Source of the DNA: Zobellia barbeyronii
GTDB lineage: Bacteria; Bacteroidota; Bacteroidia; Flavobacteriales; Flavobacteriaceae
Length of the DNA: 64,000 nt
NCBI RefSeq assembly: GCF_018603515.1
Contig: NZ_JACATN010000003.1
Coordinates: forward strand, 744,001 to 808,000
Direction of reading: 5' to 3'
A program made the position numbers and the translations under genes. The notes under the pieces are model-generated. The model saw only the letters and a list, made by a program, of their open reading frames with translations, was not told the origin of the DNA and searched no databases. Below, in pieces: positions 48,950 to 57,669 of this stretch; within the stretch, counting starts at the first letter, position 1, and each line of letters starts with the position of its first letter.

Positions 48950-50952
48950 GATAGCTCTAGTGTAATTTTCTTAGTGTTCTTTATATTCTCTCCTTGAGAG
49001 ACGGATTGTCTTTTTACTTTTCCGTTACCTCTTACTTCTACCTCTATCCCAAGATTCTCAAGAATTGAAATGGCATCCATGCCGCTCATACCTTTTACAT
49101 TTGGCACTTGCTTATAATTCTTTTGAGCTTCGGCATAATATCTTTGATACGATTTATCCAATCGTTCATCTTTCATCTTTTCCATATCTACCTCATCAAC
49201 CAATGGTGATGTCGCATATACTTTTTGAGCTACAGATTTAAAAACAGGACCAGAAACATCCGCTCCATAATACCCTACACTCTTGTCTGGCTCATGAATC
49301 ACCACTATGCAAGAATATTTTGGGTTTTCTGCCGGAAAATAACCTGCAAAAGATGATATATACTTTAGTTTATCTGGATCCTTAGATACATAGTTCTTTT
49401 GCGCCGTACCCGTTTTACCCGCCATAGAAAAATTAGGCGAATACAAACCATGGCCTGTACCGTATTTCTTTTCGACTACGTTTTTCAAAAGCTTCTGAAC
49501 CTTAGCTGCCGTTTCTTTTGAACAAACAGCTTCATTTATAACTTCCTTATCGAACTTGCGGATTGTCTGATCCCATTCCTTCACTTCTTTAATCAACCTT
49601 GGCTTTACCATCTCACCATCATTGGCAATAGCATTGTAAAAGGTCAACACTTGTAAAGGCGTCATAGAAACTTCATACCCATGAGACATCCACGCCAAAG
49701 AAATACCCGACCAACCCTTATCACCAGGGAACCTAATAACAGGCTCACCTTCACCTTTAATAGGTAAATCAAGCTTTTTATTAAGGTTCATACTCATTAA
49801 GCGATTCACATATTTTTCTGGGTCGTTCTTGTAATTATTATGAATCATTTTTGCAAAAGCCGTGTTTGAAGAAACTTCAAAAGCATGACCAACAGATATT
49901 TTTCCATAACCACCCCACTTAGAATCTTTTACGATTCTGTCATAGATTTTCCATCTACCCTTTTCCGTATCGATTACCGTACTGGTATCAATTACCTTAT
50001 CCTCAAGAGCAGCAACAAGAGACATTAATTTAAAAGTAGATCCAGGCTCACTAGACTCTCCTACTGCGTAGTTCAAACGCTCGTAATATTTACCAGCTTC
50101 CGTTCTACCCAAATTAGAAATAGCTTTTACCTCTCCGGTTTCTGTTTCCATTACAATAACACAACCGTGATCAGCCTTATAATGCTCTAATTGACCCAGC
50201 AAAGCGTGGTGGGCGATATCCTGAATATTAATATCGATGGTAGACACCAAATCATACCCATCTTTAGGCTCAACAATATTCTCCCACCCAATTGGCTTCC
50301 ACTGGCCTTTGGCAATTTTTTGCTTTAATCTTTTTCCTTGCACCCCTCTTAAATACTCTCCATAAGCTCTTTCCAAGCCAACACCAGAGTAATACCCTTC
50401 ATCATCTACATTTTCATACCCAACACTACGCTCGGCAATTTTTCCTAAAGGGTGTTCTCTTACCGTTTTCTGATCAATAATCAATCCTCCTTTGTACGGA
50501 CCTTTATTAAAAAGAGGAAAATCCTTTACGGTTATATATTCTGAATAATCTAGATTTCTAGCGATAAGCGCGTATCTGTTTTTATTCACTTTAGCCTTTC
50601 TCAATAACTTCTGATAATGAGAAGACGGCTTACCTAACATTTTTGAAAGCGCATTGGATAAAGGCACTATATTTTGTCTAAAATCCTCATCGCTTACCGT
50701 AACCGCATCAAAACGGATGGTATAGCGAGAAACGGAAGTTGCCAAAAGGCTTCCATCATCAGAATACAGATTACCACGGTTGGGAGCAATGGTAAACATC
50801 TTCTCGGTTCGCTCCATAGCCAAGGCCTTATACTTATCGCCCTGTGCAAACTGGATATTCACCAATTTGAATAGCACCGCGATAGCGAACAAGAACATGA
50901 ACGCCGTTACAACGTACACCCGGGTTAATATGCTTTTTTCCGTTACTGCCAC
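48946..50952 (-). CDS. ftsI: Penicillin-binding protein, FtsI type, with PASTA domain
   Basis: Septal transpeptidase that crosslinks peptidoglycan, partner of FtsW. 668 residues: membrane helix (about 10-30), dimerisation domain with RGNLYSDDGSLLATS, and transpeptidase domain with SSEPGSTFKLMS (catalytic Ser in STFK), SSN (in EVSSNTAF) and KTGTAQ. A single PASTA domain closes the protein (VPNVKGMSGMDAISILENLG), usual for Bacteroidota FtsI and absent from E. coli. GTG start, one base overlap with ftsL. Confidence 0.96.
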   Translation of the reverse strand: MAVTEKSILTRVYVVTAFMFLFAIAVLFKLVNIQFAQGDKYKALAMERTEKMFTIAPNRGNLYSDDGSLLATSVSRYTIRFDAVTVSDEDFRQNIVPLSNALSKMLGKPSSHYQKLLRKAKVNKNRYALIARNLDYSEYITVKDFPLFNKGPYKGGLIIDQKTVREHPLGKIAERSVGYENVDDEGYYSGVGLERAYGEYLRGVQGKRLKQKIAKGQWKPIGWENIVEPKDGYDLVSTIDINIQDIAHHALLGQLEHYKADHGCVIVMETETGEVKAISNLGRTEAGKYYERLNYAVGESSEPGSTFKLMSLVAALEDKVIDTSTVIDTEKGRWKIYDRIVKDSKWGGYGKISVGHAFEVSSNTAFAKMIHNNYKNDPEKYVNRLMSMNLNKKLDLPIKGEGEPVIRFPGDKGWSGISLAWMSHGYEVSMTPLQVLTFYNAIANDGEMVKPRLIKEVKEWDQTIRKFDKEVINEAVCSKETAAKVQKLLKNVVEKKYGTGHGLYSPNFSMAGKTGTAQKNYVSKDPDKLKYISSFAGYFPAENPKYSCIVVIHEPDKSVGYYGADVSGPVFKSVAQKVYATSPLVDEVDMEKMKDERLDKSYQRYYAEAQKNYKQVPNVKGMSGMDAISILENLGIEVEVRGNGKVKRQSVSQGENIKNTKKITLELS

Positions 50953-51278
50953 TACTCTTCTATCTTATTAGACTTAACTCTTATTTGTTTGGGTGGCACC
51001 TGTGAAGGAAACAACCCTTTCTCTGAAACTATGTTCATTACAGTAGACTCCAGTTTTAACTGCTGTACATCTGAGCGCGCATCTACGAACTCATTACGAA
51101 GCTCTTTTACCTCTTCGTTCAACGCAGCTATTTGATGCACCTTTTTATCTGCACTGTGCGAGCTACCAATCATTATAGTCGCAAGAAAAGAAGTAAAAAT
51201 GATGAACAGCCAGTTCTTAGGAGCATCATCGCTCACCAAAAACCTACCTTTTAATATGTTCAACAAACCTTTTTTCAT
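50952..51278 (-). CDS. ftsL: FtsL-like cell division protein
   Basis: 108-residue bitopic protein: cytoplasmic head, membrane helix (WLFIIFTSFLATIMIGSS, about 23-40) and a periplasmic coiled coil (AALNEEVKELRNEFVDARSD). The sequence is divergent, and the name rests on layout and position between rsmH and ftsI. In other bacteria FtsL pairs with DivIC/FtsB and activates FtsWI. Confidence 0.85.
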   Translation of the reverse strand: MKKGLLNILKGRFLVSDDAPKNWLFIIFTSFLATIMIGSSHSADKKVHQIAALNEEVKELRNEFVDARSDVQQLKLESTVMNIVSEKGLFPSQVPPKQIRVKSNKIEE

Positions 51279-51316
51279 GTCTTTCTTCTCTCTTTTTAAT
51301 TTTCTTACTTCAATAC

Positions 51317-52231
51317 TTATATGCGTTCCGCAATTCTTAATTTGGCACTGCGAGCGCGATTATTCTTTGAAATTTCTTCTCTGGACGGAACTATTAATGG
51401 CCCAACTTTTTTAAACGGAACATCTATATTTCCATAAAAATCTTTTGGAGCCTCTCCTTGAAACTGTCCTTCTCGTATAAAGCGCTTCACCAGCCTATCT
51501 TCTAAAGAATGATAACTGATAATGCTTAACCGCCCACCTACATCTAACAATTCTGGTGTTTGAAGCAAAAACTCTTCAATTACCGCTATCTCTTGGTTAA
51601 CCTCAATACGAATGGCCTGATATATCTGAGCCAATATTTTATGTTCCTTTGCATTGGGCAAAAATGCCCGCAACACCTCTTTTAATTTTTCAGTTGTTTT
51701 GATGGGCTCCTCTTCTCTTTTCGCCAGAATGGTCTTTGCCATAGCATTTGCATTTCGCAAATCGCCATATTGAAAAAGAACCTTTCTTAAATCATCATAA
51801 TCATAAGTATTAACCACATCGTAGGCCGACAAAAGATTTCTTTTGCTCATACGCATATCCAAATCCGCATCAAACCTAGTTGAGAACCCACGTTCCGCTT
51901 TATCGAACTGATGCGATGAAACACCGTAATCGGCCAAAATTCCATCTACTTTCCGAACACCATAGAACTTCAAAAACTGCTTGACAAACCTGAAATTCTC
52001 GTTGATTAGCGTAAACCGCTCATCTCCTAAAGTATTTGCAAGTGCATCTTCATCTTGATCAAAAGCAAATAGTTTCCCTTTGCTCCCCAACTGTTTTAAT
52101 ATCTGTTTAGAGTGTCCGCCGCCACCAAAAGTGACATCAACGTAGACTCCGTCTTCCTTAATATTGAGCCCGTTTACCGACTCCTCTAATAAAACTGGAT
52201 TATGATACATAGCTTTCGTCATCTCCGTCAT
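51317..52231 (-). CDS. rsmH: 16S rRNA (cytosine(1402)-N(4))-methyltransferase
   Basis: Methylates C1402 in the ribosomal decoding centre using S-adenosylmethionine. 304 residues with HNPVLLEESV, the SAM motif VDVTFGGGGHSKQIL, DGILADYGVSSHQFD, RGFSTRFDADLDMRM and SYHSLEDRLVKRF. Three ATG starts are possible (52231, 52222, 52210); all lie inside the end of mraZ, so the overlap is 11 to 32 bases. Confidence 0.96.
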   Translation of the reverse strand: MTEMTKAMYHNPVLLEESVNGLNIKEDGVYVDVTFGGGGHSKQILKQLGSKGKLFAFDQDEDALANTLGDERFTLINENFRFVKQFLKFYGVRKVDGILADYGVSSHQFDKAERGFSTRFDADLDMRMSKRNLLSAYDVVNTYDYDDLRKVLFQYGDLRNANAMAKTILAKREEEPIKTTEKLKEVLRAFLPNAKEHKILAQIYQAIRIEVNQEIAVIEEFLLQTPELLDVGGRLSIISYHSLEDRLVKRFIREGQFQGEAPKDFYGNIDVPFKKVGPLIVPSREEISKNNRARSAKLRIAERI

Positions 52232-52673
52232 CGCCCATTACCTCTTCTGCTAATTCGGCAAAATCCTCTGCGGTTTCTTCTAATACTTTTTCGTAACTAT
52301 CCTTGTCCCAAATTTCAATAATGTTGATTGCTGAACTCAAAACAACCTCTTTAGAGATATTAGCAATCTCGACAAGGTTTTTAGGAATCAACATTCTACC
52401 TGTGCCGTCTATTTCAATAACCTTTACACCAGCAGAAAAACGACGGATAAAATCGTTGTTCTTTTTCTTGAAACGGTTCTTCTTGTTCATCTTCTCCATA
52501 AGTAGATTCCACTCCTCCATAGGGTACAATTCTAGACATGGCTGAAAAACAGACCTTTTGATGACAAAACTTTGATTTAAAATAGGAGACATCTGATTTT
52601 TTAGGGCAACCGGGATCATTACCCTACCTTTGGCATCGGCCTTACAATCGTATGTTCCAATGAAATTTATCAC
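52200..52673 (-). CDS. mraZ: Transcriptional regulator MraZ
   Basis: Ring-forming AbrB/SpoVT-like DNA-binding protein that represses the division cluster in E. coli. 157 residues with two MraZ units, each with the family pattern: IGTYDCKADAKGRVMIP and SAGVKVIEIDGTGRMLIP. The C-terminal tail is acidic. It is first gene of the dcw operon, and three GTGG repeats lie 50-75 bases upstream (see operator entry). Confidence 0.95.
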   Translation of the reverse strand: MINFIGTYDCKADAKGRVMIPVALKNQMSPILNQSFVIKRSVFQPCLELYPMEEWNLLMEKMNKKNRFKKKNNDFIRRFSAGVKVIEIDGTGRMLIPKNLVEIANISKEVVLSSAINIIEIWDKDSYEKVLEETAEDFAELAEEVMGDDGDDESYVS

Positions 52674-52703
52674 TTAAAAAAGCTGTTTTACAATACTATA
52701 ACT

Positions 52704-52747
52704 CAAAACTACACATTTTATTACCACATTTTACCACTAATTACCAC
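52704..52747 (-). promoter_or_regulatory. mraZ promoter with triple MraZ-like operator
   Basis: On the minus strand GTGGTAA occurs three times with exactly 10-base period (plus-strand TTACCAC at 52721-52727, 52731-52737, 52741-52747). A TAGTTTTG (-7 type) follows at 52704-52711, so the repeats cover the -33 region. E. coli MraZ binds direct repeats of TGGG type with the same period. Function as operator is inferred. Confidence 0.55.
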
Positions 52748-52894
52748 TTTGTTAATAACTAGTGGGTTTTGGGCATAAATTCTACTCAAAATTTTACCCT
52801 AAAAAAGTGTGTTTTTAGGTCTAGAATGAAAAATTATAGTCAATTCTCGCTTTATTGGTCTATACTTGTATTAAAGTCATAATAGGATAATGCC

Positions 52895-52902
52895 TATCTT
52901 TG
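52895..52902 (+). promoter_or_regulatory. -7 element of the alpha/beta hydrolase gene
   Basis: TATCTTTG matches TAnnTTTG, 25 bases before the ATG. The nearest TTG upstream (52866-52868) is 26 bases away, a little long. Divergent from the mraZ promoter. Confidence 0.45.
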
Positions 52903-52927
52903 ACAAACAGACCAAGAAGTATCTTGA

Positions 52928-53692
52928 ATGGAAGAAAATTTAATTACAGAAGGAAAATTCCGGTATATAGAAATAGGTGAAGGAACACCTATCATTATTT
53001 TACACGGTCTTATGGGAGGGCTTAGTAATTTTCAAGGTGTTTCCGAATACTTTCCTAGCAAAGGTTATAAAATCCTCATACCAGAACTACCTATTTATGA
53101 CATGCCAATGCTTAAGACGAACGTTAAGCAATTTGCTAAATTCTTAGCTAAATTCATTGAGTTCAAAGGGCTAAAAGATGTTATATTATTAGGTAATTCT
53201 CTTGGAGGACATATAGGTCTTTTGCATACCAAACTCTATCCTAAATTTGTAAAGGCACTTATTATAACCGGAAGTTCTGGATTGTATGAAAGCGCTATGG
53301 GAGACGGTTACCCAAGAAGAGGTGACTATGAGTTTATAAAGAAAAAAGCACAGGATGTTTTTTATGACCCCTCTATTGCTACTAAAGAAATTGTAGACGA
53401 GGTATTTGCAACTGTAAACAACCGCGTAAAAACCTTAAAGACCTTGGCCATTGCAAAAAGTGCCATCCGTCATAATATGGCTAGCGACCTTCCTAAAATG
53501 AATACGCCAATATGTATTATTTGGGGGAAAAACGATACTGTTACACCTCCTGATGTTGCAGACCTTTTTCATGAGCTACTACCCGATTCTGATTTGTTCT
53601 GGATTGAGAAATGTGGACACGCTCCAATGATGGAAAACCCAGATAAGTTCAACGAAATTTTAGACGGCTGGTTAACCAAACGAGGATTTTAA
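52928..53692 (+). CDS. Alpha/beta hydrolase
   Basis: 254-residue cytoplasmic hydrolase. The nucleophile elbow GNSLGGHIG holds the catalytic Ser, GKNDTVTPP the Asp and CGHAPMMENP the His; HGLMGG near residue 25-30 is the oxyanion region. Substrate unknown: family members include esterases, C-C hydrolases and haloperoxidases. It lies divergent from the dcw operon and 38 bases before engB on the same strand, a frequent flavobacterial order. Confidence 0.88.
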   Translation: MEENLITEGKFRYIEIGEGTPIIILHGLMGGLSNFQGVSEYFPSKGYKILIPELPIYDMPMLKTNVKQFAKFLAKFIEFKGLKDVILLGNSLGGHIGLLHTKLYPKFVKALIITGSSGLYESAMGDGYPRRGDYEFIKKKAQDVFYDPSIATKEIVDEVFATVNNRVKTLKTLAIAKSAIRHNMASDLPKMNTPICIIWGKNDTVTPPDVADLFHELLPDSDLFWIEKCGHAPMMENPDKFNEILDGWLTKRGF

Positions 53693-53730
53693 CCACCGCT
53701 ACTACAAGCTTCTTAAAATAAATTTACAAG

Positions 53731-54348
53731 GTGCACATTAAATCGGCAAAGTTTATAATTAGTAATACCGATGTGGCAAGATGCCCCAACGAGCCCCTAC
53801 CAGAATATGCCTTTATCGGTCGTTCTAATGTAGGTAAATCTTCATTAATCAATAGTCTTACCGAAAGAAAAAGCCTAGCAAAGACTTCCGGTCGGCCTGG
53901 GAAAACACAGCTGATAAATCACTTTAAAATTAATGAAAATTGGTTTTTGGTAGATTTACCAGGTTATGGCTATGCCCGTGTTTCCAAAAAGAGTAAGAGT
54001 ACTTTTCAAAAATATATAACCGATTATTTTGTAAAACGTGAGCAATTGGTATGTGCCTTCGTTTTAGTAGATATCCGTCATGAACCACAGAAAATAGACA
54101 TGGAGTTTATGGAGTGGATGGGCGAAAATAATATTCCATTCTCTATTATTTTTACAAAGGCCGATAAATTGAAGCCTGCAATAATAGAAGAAAATGTAAA
54201 CAAATACATTGCTGAATTATTGAACGGTATTTGGGAGGAAGCTCCTTCCTACTTTATCACGTCATCATCTAAAGGCTATGGCCGTGATGATGTATTAAAT
54301 TTCATAGACAAAGTAAACACCGACTTTTTTAAAGCCACTAAGATTTAA
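53731..54348 (+). CDS. engB: Ribosome biogenesis GTPase EngB (YihA/YsxC)
   Basis: GTPase needed for late assembly of the large ribosomal subunit. 205 residues with the P-loop GRSNVGKSSLINSL, switch GRPGKTQLIN, DLPGYGYA (G3), TKADK (G4) and TSSSKGYG (G5). The start is GTG 53731 (reads HIKSAKFIIS), consistent with the family. It ends in a 4-base tail-to-tail overlap with the next, opposite gene. Confidence 0.96.
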   Translation: MHIKSAKFIISNTDVARCPNEPLPEYAFIGRSNVGKSSLINSLTERKSLAKTSGRPGKTQLINHFKINENWFLVDLPGYGYARVSKKSKSTFQKYITDYFVKREQLVCAFVLVDIRHEPQKIDMEFMEWMGENNIPFSIIFTKADKLKPAIIEENVNKYIAELLNGIWEEAPSYFITSSSKGYGRDDVLNFIDKVNTDFFKATKI

Positions 54349-54725
54349 GCTTTTGTTCTTTCTTGAATAATTTTCGTTAGCGATTCTGCATCTTCAAGAG
54401 TATTCATCTCCTCAGTACTCACAAAAACTTGCAAATCTTCATTTACCTGAGCTAGTATAATAGGAAAAGTATACTTGTTTCCAAATTTAGAAGCATACTG
54501 TTTCTTATACTCGTCTTTATGTAGAAACTCCATTTCTAGATTGGTTTGCTCTCTAAATTTTTTCCAAACCTTATCTTCCGTAAAAACTCTAAAAGTTATG
54601 TCGCACAAATTACAATCATAGGTGCTTGGGCTCAAAATTTTATGAGCACTATCTAACAATCCATTTTTTAAACCTGAATCTGCATTATAAATAAAAATGA
54701 GCTTTTGAATATCTAAATTTTTCAT
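54345..54725 (-). CDS. Conserved hypothetical protein with CxxC
   Basis: 126 residues, no signal peptide or helix through the membrane. The start LIFIYNADSGLKNGLLDSAHK, a CNLC pair (residues 38-41) and KYTFPIILAQV suggest a small thiol or thioredoxin-like fold, as this pattern (beta strand, then CxxC, later a cis-Pro-like TFP) would fit; this is inference. Similar proteins occur in Bacteroidota, sometimes named GTPase without a visible P-loop; none is present here. Convergent with engB (4-base overlap). Confidence 0.7.
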   Translation of the reverse strand: MKNLDIQKLIFIYNADSGLKNGLLDSAHKILSPSTYDCNLCDITFRVFTEDKVWKKFREQTNLEMEFLHKDEYKKQYASKFGNKYTFPIILAQVNEDLQVFVSTEEMNTLEDAESLTKIIQERTKA

Positions 54726-54774
54726 TATTGTAAGGTAAAACTATATATTTATATAACTGAAAAGAACATGAAAT

Positions 54775-55527
54775 ATGACCTACAAATTGCCCATATTAAT
54801 TTTGTTCTTCGCTTTCACGCTGCTGAGCTGTAAGTCACACAAAACCCGCACAACTTACAGTAGCGAAACCTTAAAAATAATTCCTGTTTCCAAAAATAGC
54901 TTCATTCACATCTCCTATTTATCTACGGACGACTATGGAAAGGTAGCTTGCAATGGACTTGTTTATATGAATGACGGTGAAGCTGTAGTTTTTGATACAC
55001 CAACCGACAAGGAAACATCAAACGAACTGATACAGTGGATTACAAAAACTAAGCAGCACAAAATAAAAGCGGTATTTGCGAATCACTTTCATGATGATTG
55101 CCTTGGAGGCATAGAAGCTTTTCATGAACTAAACATTCCATCTTATGCAAATAATGCAACCATAGAGCTCGCCAAAAAGGAAGGTAATCCAGTCCCACAA
55201 ATTAGTTTTGACACAGAAAAGGAACTGACTCTTGGAAATAAAAAAATAATTAATAGGCATTTTGGAGAAGCACACACTAAAGACAATATTGTAAGCTATA
55301 TACCCAGCGAGCATTTACTCTTTGGAGGTTGCCCCGTTAAATCGCTCAACGCTACCAAAGGCTATCTTGGCGATGCGAATATTGAGGAATGGAGTAAGAC
55401 TATTGCAAAAATAAAAACAGCTTATCCAGACCTTAAAATCGTTATTCCAGGACACGGGGATTATGGCGACATAGAATTACTGGATTATACCATTACTCTA
55501 TTTAAAACAGGACAATCTCCAAAATAG
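54775..55527 (+). CDS. Subclass B1 metallo-beta-lactamase, lipoprotein
   Basis: Zinc hydrolase predicted to open beta-lactam rings, including carbapenems if typical. All B1 ligands are present: H104, H106 and D108 (HFHDD), H167 (GEAHTKD), C186 (FGGCPVKS) and H227 (IPGHGDYG); GYLGDANIEEW is the B1 signature after the Cys. A lipobox (TLLSC, Cys 19) predicts membrane anchoring on the periplasmic side. No mobile element or regulator flanks it, so it looks chromosomal and intrinsic, as in other flavobacteria. Actual resistance cannot be judged from sequence. Confidence 0.92.
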   Translation: MTYKLPILILFFAFTLLSCKSHKTRTTYSSETLKIIPVSKNSFIHISYLSTDDYGKVACNGLVYMNDGEAVVFDTPTDKETSNELIQWITKTKQHKIKAVFANHFHDDCLGGIEAFHELNIPSYANNATIELAKKEGNPVPQISFDTEKELTLGNKKIINRHFGEAHTKDNIVSYIPSEHLLFGGCPVKSLNATKGYLGDANIEEWSKTIAKIKTAYPDLKIVIPGHGDYGDIELLDYTITLFKTGQSPK

Positions 55528-55557
55528 AACATTTATAAACTTAACCCTATAACCCTT

Positions 55558-56271
55558 ATGCGCACTACACTCCACAAAGCAGATACCAGAGGTCATGCCA
55601 ACCATGGCTGGCTTAACAGCTATCACACTTTCAGCTTTGGCAGTTATAATAATCCAGACCGGATGAGTTTTGGTGTATTACGAGTTTTAAATGATGACGA
55701 GGTAGCTGCAGGCATGGGTTTTGGCACCCACGGACATAGCAATATGGAAATCATCTCCATTCCCTTAGAAGGTGACCTGGAACACAAAGATGACATGGGA
55801 AACACAACGGTTATTCGCCAAGGCGATATACAGGCCATGAGCGCAGGAAAAGGGATACAACATAGCGAAAAGAACAAAAGCCGCAACCAACAGGTAAAGT
55901 TCCTGCAGATTTGGATTCTTCCTAACAAGGTTAATGTTACCCCTCGTTATGATCAGATTACTCTAGCTCAGGGCAGTCTAAAGAACAACTTACAGCAAAT
56001 TGTTTCTCCCAATACAAATGACGAAGGTATTTGGATTCATCAAAACGCTTGGTTTAGCTTAGGAGAGTTTGATAAAGACGAAGCAAGCACCTACACTCTA
56101 AAAGACACCGCCAACGGAGTTTACATTTTTCTATTAGAAGGAAAATGTACCGTGAACGGCGTTACATTAGAAAAAAGAGATGGCCTTGGTATTGAAGAGA
56201 CAGATAAAATTGACATCACTTACAACGAAAATTCAAAAATTCTACTGATGGAAGTACCTATGGCCAACTAA
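55558..56271 (+). CDS. Pirin family protein (YhhW type)
   Basis: 237-residue bicupin. Metal ligands of the first cupin are present: the two His of THGHSNMEI, and the His and Glu of QHSEKN; GHANHGWLNSYHTFSFG is the family start. E. coli YhhW has quercetin dioxygenase activity in vitro, but the natural role is unknown. It follows the lactamase gene by about 30 bases and could share its transcript. Ends 10 bases before the convergent gldC. Confidence 0.92.
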   Translation: MRTTLHKADTRGHANHGWLNSYHTFSFGSYNNPDRMSFGVLRVLNDDEVAAGMGFGTHGHSNMEIISIPLEGDLEHKDDMGNTTVIRQGDIQAMSAGKGIQHSEKNKSRNQQVKFLQIWILPNKVNVTPRYDQITLAQGSLKNNLQQIVSPNTNDEGIWIHQNAWFSLGEFDKDEASTYTLKDTANGVYIFLLEGKCTVNGVTLEKRDGLGIEETDKIDITYNENSKILLMEVPMAN

Positions 56272-56280
56272 CAATAGGTA

Positions 56281-56613
56281 TTATTTTAAATCTAGTTTTT
56301 CAGCAAAGTATGCACAGAAATCTTTCATGGTAGCCGTCATTTTTTCATCTTGAGTGGCTTTCATGAAAGTATCCGACAACGAAACCAAAGTTTGGTGAAA
56401 AAACAATTTCATTTCATCAACAGGCATATCTTTTGTCCAAAGGTCAATTTTAAGCGACTCTTGATTCTTACTATCCCAAACAGATAAAAGCATAGCTTTT
56501 GCCTTTTCATTCTCTATACCGCCATCTTGTGCAGACCAAGTAAGCTCTTCAGGTACTTGATTCTCATCTAAACCTACCCTTAACGTTATTTCTGAAGTAT
56601 GAAGTTTTGACAT
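56281..56613 (-). CDS. gldC: Gliding motility protein GldC
   Basis: 110-residue soluble protein of the flavobacterial gliding apparatus; in Flavobacterium johnsoniae it improves gliding but is less essential than GldB. Recognised by SKLHTSEITLRVGLDENQVP, the ESLKIDLWTKDMPVDEMK stretch and standard length. Starts one base after the gldB stop, so the two are one operon. Confidence 0.9.
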   Translation of the reverse strand: MSKLHTSEITLRVGLDENQVPEELTWSAQDGGIENEKAKAMLLSVWDSKNQESLKIDLWTKDMPVDEMKLFFHQTLVSLSDTFMKATQDEKMTATMKDFCAYFAEKLDLK

Positions 56614-56614
56614 A

Positions 56615-57598
56615 TTATTTTCTTGGTTTGTAATTTGATTTTTTAAATATTTCCTCTGCTGGCAAGCTCAACATTTGTTGTAACGTTACCTCATTCTTAT
56701 CCATAAAAGAGCGTACAATCTGCCATCCTATATAGCGACCTATACGCCCCGGTGATTCATTATCCAACTCTAATCCAAATTTAGAAAATGGGGCCGGATC
56801 TAAAAATCGTCTGGCCAAAGTATTCTCTGTACTGTATAGATATTCACTCTCTATAAAATTACGCCAAATAGCCTGTTCATTGGCCTCTGCCCATAAGAAC
56901 TGGTCTTCTGAATAGTTTATTTTTTGAGCATCGGTTGCTAAAGGAAGTAATTCATCTTTCAAATACAGCTCTTTTCCATAATAAATAAGCTGCGCAAGAA
57001 ATGTACGTTCTTGAGGTCTAGGCACTACCTTTTTAGCAAAGGCGCTTGCCACATCAACAGCCAAATATTGACTATCCAAATCTGCACTTATATAATTTTG
57101 GATTTCGTGATAAAAACGATGTTCGGGACCCAAATAATTATCCAACCCAATAAGCAAAAGGGTATCTGTTAAGATAATACGATTGGTATAATCCACATCT
57201 GAAATTACCGTAACTACTTTTGGAGTATCAAACTGTGGATAGTAATATTTAATATGTTTGAACAAAAGCTCTAAGGATTCTTCTTCCTGAGAAAAATCTG
57301 AAAACGTTTTTTCTACTTCAGATAAGAGTTCTATCTGAATGGTGTCTTTCATTTTAGCTACCCAAATACTATCTGAATACTGTACTGGAAACAGATAAGG
57401 ATATTTACCCTTTAAAGCAGCAAGACCCTCTGGAGTTGCAGCAGCAAACTCAGAATCGAACCTATCTACTTGTAGTTCCACATTTATCTTCTTGACATCT
57501 TCAGAGACCTTTGGACTCTCATTACAGCCCAAAAACAGGACTGAAATTATAAAAATGGCAAAAACAGGGACATAATTGTAAAGTAATTTCCGATACAT
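56615..57598 (-). CDS. gldB: Gliding motility lipoprotein GldB
   Basis: Lipoprotein required for gliding and associated surface secretion. From ATG 57598 (MYRKLLYNY) it has a lipobox (ISVLFLGC, Cys about 25). Typical segments are VDRFDSEFAAATPEGL, KGKYPYLFP, GLDNYLGPEHRFY and GRYIGWQIVRSFM. An in-frame start six codons earlier is less likely. The gldB-gldC pair next to nadE is the arrangement known from other flavobacteria. Confidence 0.92.
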   Translation of the reverse strand: MYRKLLYNYVPVFAIFIISVLFLGCNESPKVSEDVKKINVELQVDRFDSEFAAATPEGLAALKGKYPYLFPVQYSDSIWVAKMKDTIQIELLSEVEKTFSDFSQEEESLELLFKHIKYYYPQFDTPKVVTVISDVDYTNRIILTDTLLLIGLDNYLGPEHRFYHEIQNYISADLDSQYLAVDVASAFAKKVVPRPQERTFLAQLIYYGKELYLKDELLPLATDAQKINYSEDQFLWAEANEQAIWRNFIESEYLYSTENTLARRFLDPAPFSKFGLELDNESPGRIGRYIGWQIVRSFMDKNEVTLQQMLSLPAEEIFKKSNYKPRK

Positions 57599-57669
57599 TT
57601 CAATATTTAACTGCAAGACGTTATTTTTAAGCTCACAAAGTTAGTCGATCTAGACATAATGACAATCCT

